Part shown: positions 59,528 to 64,000 of the stretch, one piece after another | How positions within the stretch are numbered: the first letter of the stretch is position 1 | How the letters are laid out: every line of letters starts with the position of its first letter | NCBI GenBank assembly: GCA_039817385.1 | Contig: JBCBVY010000005.1 | Location: 62,001 to 126,000 of the forward strand | DNA: 64,000 bases | Direction: 5' to 3' | DNA from: JBCBCP01 sp039817385 | GTDB lineage: Bacteria; Pseudomonadota; Alphaproteobacteria; Rhodobacterales; Rhodobacteraceae | Made by a program: the position numbers and the translations under genes | The notes under the pieces: generated by a model | What the model was told of the DNA's origin: nothing | Database searches by the model: none | The model's input: the letters and a program-made list of their open reading frames with translations, nothing else

Positions 59528-60148
59528 ATGATCGACCTCGCCCTCTACCTCGCCTTTCTGCCCGCGGTGCTGGCCCTCAACCTCACCCCCGGCCCGGACA
59601 TGCTGTTCACGATGGCGCAGGGCCTGCGGGGCGGCAAAAGGCCGGCCATTGCCGCGGCAGGCGGCATTGCGACCGGCGCTTTCCTGAACGCGGCGCTGGC
59701 GGGGCTGGGCCTTGGCGCGCTGGTGGCGGCGGCGCCTTGGGTGTTTGGCGTCGTGCGCTGGGCTGGGGTCGCCTACCTGATCTACCTCGCGATCCAGACG
59801 CTGCGCACCCCGCTGAGTGGGCAGAACACACAGCCCATCCGCCCGGCTCGCGCCTTCCGCGACGGGCTGGTGGTGAACATGTCCAACCCCTCCGTCATTC
59901 TCTTCATCCTCGCCTTCATCCCGCAATTCGTGGACCCGACCCTGCCGATCCTGCCGCAATTCCTGATCTATGGCGCGACGATCGCGGGGCTTGGGTTTTG
60001 CGTCAAAGCGGCGGTGGGCCTCTCAGCGGGCAGCTTTGCCCGCGCCCTCACGCGCAGCCCTGCCACCCGGCGCACCCTGCGCTATGTCACGGCAGGCATT
60101 TTTGGCGCGCTTGCGCTCCGCGTCGCCTGGTCAGGAGTAAAACCATGA
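59528..60148 (+). CDS. LysE-family amino-acid/metabolite exporter
   Basis: 206 residues with about six helices. LysE signatures: LALNLTPGPDMLFTMAQGLR near residue 17, with the NxTPGPD motif, and GAFLNAALAGLGLGALVAAA; the C-terminal half has FRDGLVVNMSNPSVILFILA near 115, the NP motif. It exports amino acids or related solutes; the specific substrate is unknown. It overlaps moaB by four bases (ATGA). Confidence 0.9.
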   Translation: MIDLALYLAFLPAVLALNLTPGPDMLFTMAQGLRGGKRPAIAAAGGIATGAFLNAALAGLGLGALVAAAPWVFGVVRWAGVAYLIYLAIQTLRTPLSGQNTQPIRPARAFRDGLVVNMSNPSVILFILAFIPQFVDPTLPILPQFLIYGATIAGLGFCVKAAVGLSAGSFARALTRSPATRRTLRYVTAGIFGALALRVAWSGVKP

Positions 60149-60687
60149 GCCGTATTGATGAAAGCCTCGATTTTGTTCCCATCCGGATCGCGGTGCTGAC
60201 GGTCAGCGATACGCGCAGCCTCGACGAAGATCGCTCCGGCGACACCCTTGTCGCGCGGCTGGAAGGGGCTGGCCACACGCTCGCGGCCCGCACGATCTTG
60301 CGCGATGAGCGGGACCAGATCGCTAAGCAACTCCGAAGCTGGTGCGCCGACCCGCAGATCGATGTCATCCTGTCCACCGGCGGCACGGGCCTGACGGGCC
60401 GCGACGTGACGGTGGAGGCGCACCGCGACGTCTACGAGAAAGAGATCGACGCCTTCGGCACCATCTTCACCATCGTATCCATGCAAAAGATCGGCACATC
60501 TGCCGTCCAGTCCCGCGCGACGGCGGGCGTAGCGAACGGCACCTACCTCTTCGCACTGCCCGGATCGCCCGGGGCCTGCAAGGACGCGTGGGACGAAATC
60601 CTCGCCAAACAGCTCGATTTCCGGCATCGCCCCTGCAATTTCGTTGAGATCTTGCCGCGCCTTGACGAGCATCAACGACGGAAATGA
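60145..60687 (+). CDS. moaB: Molybdenum cofactor biosynthesis protein MoaB
   Basis: 180 residues; the MoaB/MogA fold that adenylates molybdopterin. RIAVLTVSDTRSLDEDRSGD near residue 14, DVILSTGGTGLTGRDVTVEA near 72, and GTYLFALPGSPGACKDAWDE near 132 are the family motifs. Other moa genes (moaD, moaE) lie 17 kb upstream, so the pathway is dispersed. Coupled to the LysE gene by overlap; an 84-bp gap with no clear terminator precedes the RND genes. Confidence 0.94.
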   Translation: MSRIDESLDFVPIRIAVLTVSDTRSLDEDRSGDTLVARLEGAGHTLAARTILRDERDQIAKQLRSWCADPQIDVILSTGGTGLTGRDVTVEAHRDVYEKEIDAFGTIFTIVSMQKIGTSAVQSRATAGVANGTYLFALPGSPGACKDAWDEILAKQLDFRHRPCNFVEILPRLDEHQRRK

Positions 60688-60771
60688 CGAAACAGAGCGT
60701 TGAACATCCTGTGTTTGGTCCATCGGGCCAAACGCATTAAGTATGGCCTACGCAGTTAACGGACGGATCAC

Positions 60772-62226
60772 ATGCGCTTTTTCCGGCAAAGCCTGACGGG
60801 CCTTTTCCTGACGGCCCTGACGCTCGCGCTTTTGGCGCTTGCGGTGCAGCTTGTCGTGGGCGCGGCGCAGGAACGGGCGGCGCGGGATACGGACCGTCCG
60901 CCGCCGCGTGAGCGGGTCTTTGCCGTGGCCGTCCTGCGTGCCGAAATGGGCACAGCCACACCGATCCTGGAGACCTTTGGCGAGGTGCAGTCACGCCGCA
61001 CGCTTGAGCTGCGCGCGGCCGCCTCGGGCCGGGTGATCGCACTTGCGGACGGGTTCGAGGATGGCGGCACGGTGACCGCAGGCCAGGTGCTGGTGCGGAT
61101 CGATCCCGCCGATGCGGAGGCCGCGTTGGGCCGCGCGCGAGCGGACCTTGCGGATGCCGAGGCCGAGCTGCGCGATGCCCGTGCCACGCTGACGCTGGCG
61201 GAGGATGAAACCCAGGCCGCGCAGGATCAGGCCGACCTGCGGGATCAGGCCCTGACCCGCCAGATTGATCTGCAAACCCGCGGCGTCGGCACCGCATCGG
61301 CGGTCGAAACGGCGGCGCTTGCGGCGGCGGCGGCGCGGCAGACGGTGCTGTCCCGGCGGCAATCGGTGAACCAGGCCCGTGCCCGCATCTCGACCGCTCA
61401 AACAAGGCTTGCCCGCGCCGAAATCGCCGTGGACGAGGCGGAACGCCGCCTTGCTGACACGGTTGTGAAGGCGCCCTTCGATGGCACCTTGCGCGGTGCG
61501 GCGCTGACGCTGGGGCGCCTTGTGTCGAGCAATGAAAAGCTCGCCGACCTGATTGACCCGGCCGATCTGGAGGTCTCTGCCCGCATCTCCACCGCGCAGT
61601 TCGCGCGTCTTCTGGATGACACGGGCCAGCTGCTGGGGCTTGCAGCGACCGCGACGCTGGATGTCGCTGCGGCGGACCTCACGGCTGAAGGGCGTCTGTC
61701 TCGTGCGAGTGCCGACGCAGGGGAGGGGCAGACCGGGCGGCTGATCTTTGTCTCTTTGCAAGACGCGCGGGGTTTCAAACCGGGCGATTTTGTCACGCTC
61801 AGCGTTGCCGAGCCCCCGATGGAACGCGTTGTGCGGCTGCCTGCCTCCGCGCGCGCGTCGGATGGCACGGTTCTGGTGCTTGGGACAGGCGACCGGCTGG
61901 AGGCGCTGCCCGTTACGCTGCTGCGCCGTCAAGGGGACGACATCCTGGTCCGCGCGCCGGACCTCGCGGGGCGCGAGGTGGTCTCTGCCCGCACGCCGCT
62001 TCTGGGCCCCGGCATTCAGGTCCGGCCTTTGCGCACCGGGGTACAGGCCCCCGCCGCGCCTGACATGGTCGAACTGACGGAGGAACGGCGCGCGCAGCTT
62101 GTCGCCTTTGTCGAAGCGAACAGCAGGATGCCCGCGGAGGCGAAGGCCCGTGTGCTGGCCCGTCTGGCCGAGCCGCGCGTGCCCGCGCGCATGGTCGCGC
62201 GGCTGGAAAGCCGGATGGGCGGGTAG
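60772..62226 (+). CDS. RND efflux periplasmic adaptor (HlyD/MFP family)
   Basis: 484 residues: one N-terminal helix (LFLTALTLALLALAVQLVVG), then a barrel-sandwich with RRTLELRAAASGRVIALADG near residue 75, a long alpha-helical hairpin rich in Ala/Arg/Asp (RARADLADAEAELRDARATL), and the second half of the sandwich VVKAPFDGTLRGAALTLGRL near 229. It bridges the inner-membrane pump to an outer-membrane channel. Three bases separate its stop from the pump start, so they form an operon. Confidence 0.9.
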   Translation: MRFFRQSLTGLFLTALTLALLALAVQLVVGAAQERAARDTDRPPPRERVFAVAVLRAEMGTATPILETFGEVQSRRTLELRAAASGRVIALADGFEDGGTVTAGQVLVRIDPADAEAALGRARADLADAEAELRDARATLTLAEDETQAAQDQADLRDQALTRQIDLQTRGVGTASAVETAALAAAAARQTVLSRRQSVNQARARISTAQTRLARAEIAVDEAERRLADTVVKAPFDGTLRGAALTLGRLVSSNEKLADLIDPADLEVSARISTAQFARLLDDTGQLLGLAATATLDVAAADLTAEGRLSRASADAGEGQTGRLIFVSLQDARGFKPGDFVTLSVAEPPMERVVRLPASARASDGTVLVLGTGDRLEALPVTLLRRQGDDILVRAPDLAGREVVSARTPLLGPGIQVRPLRTGVQAPAAPDMVELTEERRAQLVAFVEANSRMPAEAKARVLARLAEPRVPARMVARLESRMGG

Positions 62227-62229
62227 GCT

Positions 62230-64000
62230 ATGGTGCGCCCGGTTCCCGCCGCTGCGGGCGGCATCCTCAGCTACTTTGTCCGCCACCGGACCATCGCCAA
62301 CCTGCTGCTGGTCATCATGCTGGTCGCGGGGATTGCCGTTGTGCCAAACATGCGGGCGCAGTTTTTTCCCGATGTGATCATCGACAACGTGACCGTGACC
62401 GTTCAGTGGGACGGGGCAGGGGCCGAAGATGTCGATGCCGGGATTGTGCAAGTGCTGGAGCCGTCGCTGCTGGTGGTTGAAGGCGTCGAAAGCTCGTCCT
62501 CGTCCTCACGCGAGGGGCGCGCTACGATCACGCTTGAGTTCGAGCCGGGCTGGGACATGTCCCGCGCCGCCGAAGAGGTGCAGACCGCCGTTGACGCGGT
62601 CACCACCCTGCCCGAAGAGGCCGAAGATCCGACCGTGCGCCGCGGCGCATGGCGGGACCGGGTGACCGATGTGATCATCACCGGCCCGGTCGCGCCACAA
62701 CAGCTGGGCCAGTTTGCGGATGAGCTGGTCGCGCGCCTTTTCGCCGAAGGGGTGACGCGCACCACCATCCGAGGCGTCGCCGCGCCGCGCCTGCTGATCG
62801 AAGTGCCGACGATGGAGCTGGTGGCCAATGACGTCACGATGGCCCAGATCGCCGCCGCCATCGCCGCAGAGGTGGATGCGAACCCGGCGGGCGACGTGGC
62901 CGGGGCCAATGCCCGCGTGCGCACCGGCACAGAGCGGCGCAGCGCGGAGGAAATCCGCGCGATTATCCTGCGGCAGGGGGCCGACGGCTCGCAGCTGACC
63001 ATCGGGGATGTCGCCCGGATCGAACAGCAGGGCGTCGACCGGGTGCGCGCCTATTTCGTCGGCGAGCACCCCGCCGTGTCGATCCGCGTGGAACGCTCCA
63101 GCCGCGGGGACGCGATTGGCATTCAGGGCCAGGTCGAAGACACCGTCGCCGCACTCAGTGCCACCTTGCCGCCGCAGGTCACCGTTGAGCTGATCCGGAC
63201 GCGGGCCGAGGCGATTACCGCGCGCCTCGATATCCTCGTGGACAATGGCATCCTCGGCCTGGGCCTCGTGGTGGCGCTGCTGTTCCTGTTCCTGAACGCC
63301 CGCACGGCCTTTTGGGTGGCGGCGGGCATTCCGGTCGCGATGATGGCGGCGATTGCGCTGATGTGGCTGGGCGGGCTGACGATCAACATGGTCTCGCTCT
63401 TTGGTCTGATCATCACGCTCGGGATCGTGGTGGATGACGCCATCGTGGTGGGCGAGCACGCCGATTACCGCGCGCGGACCCTCGGTGAGCCGCCCAAGGT
63501 CGCCGCAGAGAATGCCGCGCGGCGCATGGCGATGCCGGTCTTTGCGGCCACGCTGACCACGGTGATCGCCTTTTTTGGCCTTGTCGCCGTGGGCGGGCGG
63601 TTTGGCGATCTGATCCGCGATATTCCTTTCACCGTGATTGCAGTCCTGATCGCCTCGCTGGTCGAATGCTTCCTGATCCTGCCCAACCACATGGCCCACG
63701 CGATCAAAACCGATGTGGAGGCGCGGTGGTCGCGCACCAAACTGGCGCTGGGCCTTTTCGTGAGCGTGCTGATGATCTCTATTCCCGGCCTGGTGATCTG
63801 GGGCCTGAGTGCAGAGCCGCAGGGCCTGCTGCCCGCCCTTGCCACCGGCAACTGGGAGGCATCAGGGGCGGCCCTTCGCGCGCTGGGCGCCGATTTTGCC
63901 GCCAATGGCGCGCAGCTCGTCTGGATCCCGCTGGCGGCGCTGGCTGCGGTGTTCCTGCTGTTGCCGCGCCGGTGGAAGGCGGCGGCGGTCCACTTTGCCG
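62230..64000 (+). CDS. RND-family efflux pump, N-terminal part (runs off right edge)
   Basis: 590 codons to the window edge, without interruption. Start ATG at 62230, four bases after the adaptor stop. Marks: RHRTIANLLLVIMLVAGIAV as TM1, PNMRAQFFPDVIIDNVTVTV, a porter domain, then the TM4 proton-relay GIVVDDAIVVGEHADYRART with the DD pair near residue 400. This is the HAE/CusA-type RND superfamily; substrate unknown (hydrophobic drugs or metals). The C-terminal half and the second porter repeat lie outside the window. Confidence 0.93.
   Translation, partial: MVRPVPAAAGGILSYFVRHRTIANLLLVIMLVAGIAVVPNMRAQFFPDVIIDNVTVTVQWDGAGAEDVDAGIVQVLEPSLLVVEGVESSSSSSREGRATITLEFEPGWDMSRAAEEVQTAVDAVTTLPEEAEDPTVRRGAWRDRVTDVIITGPVAPQQLGQFADELVARLFAEGVTRTTIRGVAAPRLLIEVPTMELVANDVTMAQIAAAIAAEVDANPAGDVAGANARVRTGTERRSAEEIRAIILRQGADGSQLTIGDVARIEQQGVDRVRAYFVGEHPAVSIRVERSSRGDAIGIQGQVEDTVAALSATLPPQVTVELIRTRAEAITARLDILVDNGILGLGLVVALLFLFLNARTAFWVAAGIPVAMMAAIALMWLGGLTINMVSLFGLIITLGIVVDDAIVVGEHADYRARTLGEPPKVAAENAARRMAMPVFAATLTTVIAFFGLVAVGGRFGDLIRDIPFTVIAVLIASLVECFLILPNHMAHAIKTDVEARWSRTKLALGLFVSVLMISIPGLVIWGLSAEPQGLLPALATGNWEASGAALRALGADFAANGAQLVWIPLAALAAVFLLLPRRWKAAAVHFA

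Overview
The window is chromosomal DNA of a GC-rich alphaproteobacterium, almost certainly a member of the Rhodobacteraceae (Roseobacter group). The pointers are a heterotetrameric sarcosine oxidase operon, a dnaG-rpoD pair, a VPLPA-CTERM exported protein, a riboflavin locus interrupted by KpsC/KpsS capsule genes, a RibB fused to a decayed RibA domain, a degenerate dihydroorotase next to pyrB, and short GC-rich palindromes at gene ends. Coding density is high, ATGA/GTGA overlaps are common, and I see no tRNA, rRNA, CRISPR array or intact insertion sequence. All identifications come from reading the translations; no database search was run.

Layout, left to right. 1-6 kb: the start of a reductive-dehalogenase-like gene, a beta-hydroxyacid dehydrogenase, and a minus-strand block of two TadE-like and two von Willebrand A (TadG-like) proteins. 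6-13 kb: glutamate-family dehydrogenase and soxBDAG, which demethylates sarcosine onto tetrahydrofolate. 13-17.4 kb: dnaG and rpoD. 17.4-18.5 kb: a lower-GC patch holding an unknown gene behind a perfect 27-bp tandem repeat, bounded by a second copy of the last codons of rpoD. 18.5-22 kb: VPLPA-CTERM protein, small membrane protein, DCC oxidoreductase, three tandem secreted paralogues and YjbQ. 22-32 kb: nrdR-ribD, then kpsS/export lipoprotein/kpsC on the minus strand, then ribE, ribB(X), ribH, nusB and a quinone reductase.

32-43.6 kb: a drug/metabolite transporter, a CoxG-like protein, an ABC-2 exporter pair, an S49 peptidase with a 53-residue zinc-ribbon microprotein, a Ca/Na antiporter, a FolM-like reductase, uvrC, a serine hydrolase, pgsA, moaD and moaE. 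43.7-50.3 kb: a coiled-coil membrane protein with an OmpA/BON-type protein, ubiA back-to-back with rsmE, two unknown genes and gshA. 50.4-52.3 kb: three small membrane proteins and a GbsR/MarR-type regulator sharing a TTTCTG-N6-CAGAAA operator. 52.3-58.6 kb: plsY, an unexplained two-gene block, then the pyrB - three membrane proteins - pyrC-like operon. 58.7-64 kb: uracil-DNA glycosylase-like protein, LysE exporter, moaB, and an RND efflux adaptor with its pump running off the right edge.

The parts that look least explained are the rpoD-proximal patch with duplicated rpoD terminus and tandem operator-like repeats, the trio of secreted Cys-pair paralogues, the two-gene insertion between plsY and pyrC, the self-contained regulator/operator/membrane-protein module, and a VWA protein with an extremely tyrosine/tryptophan-rich loop.
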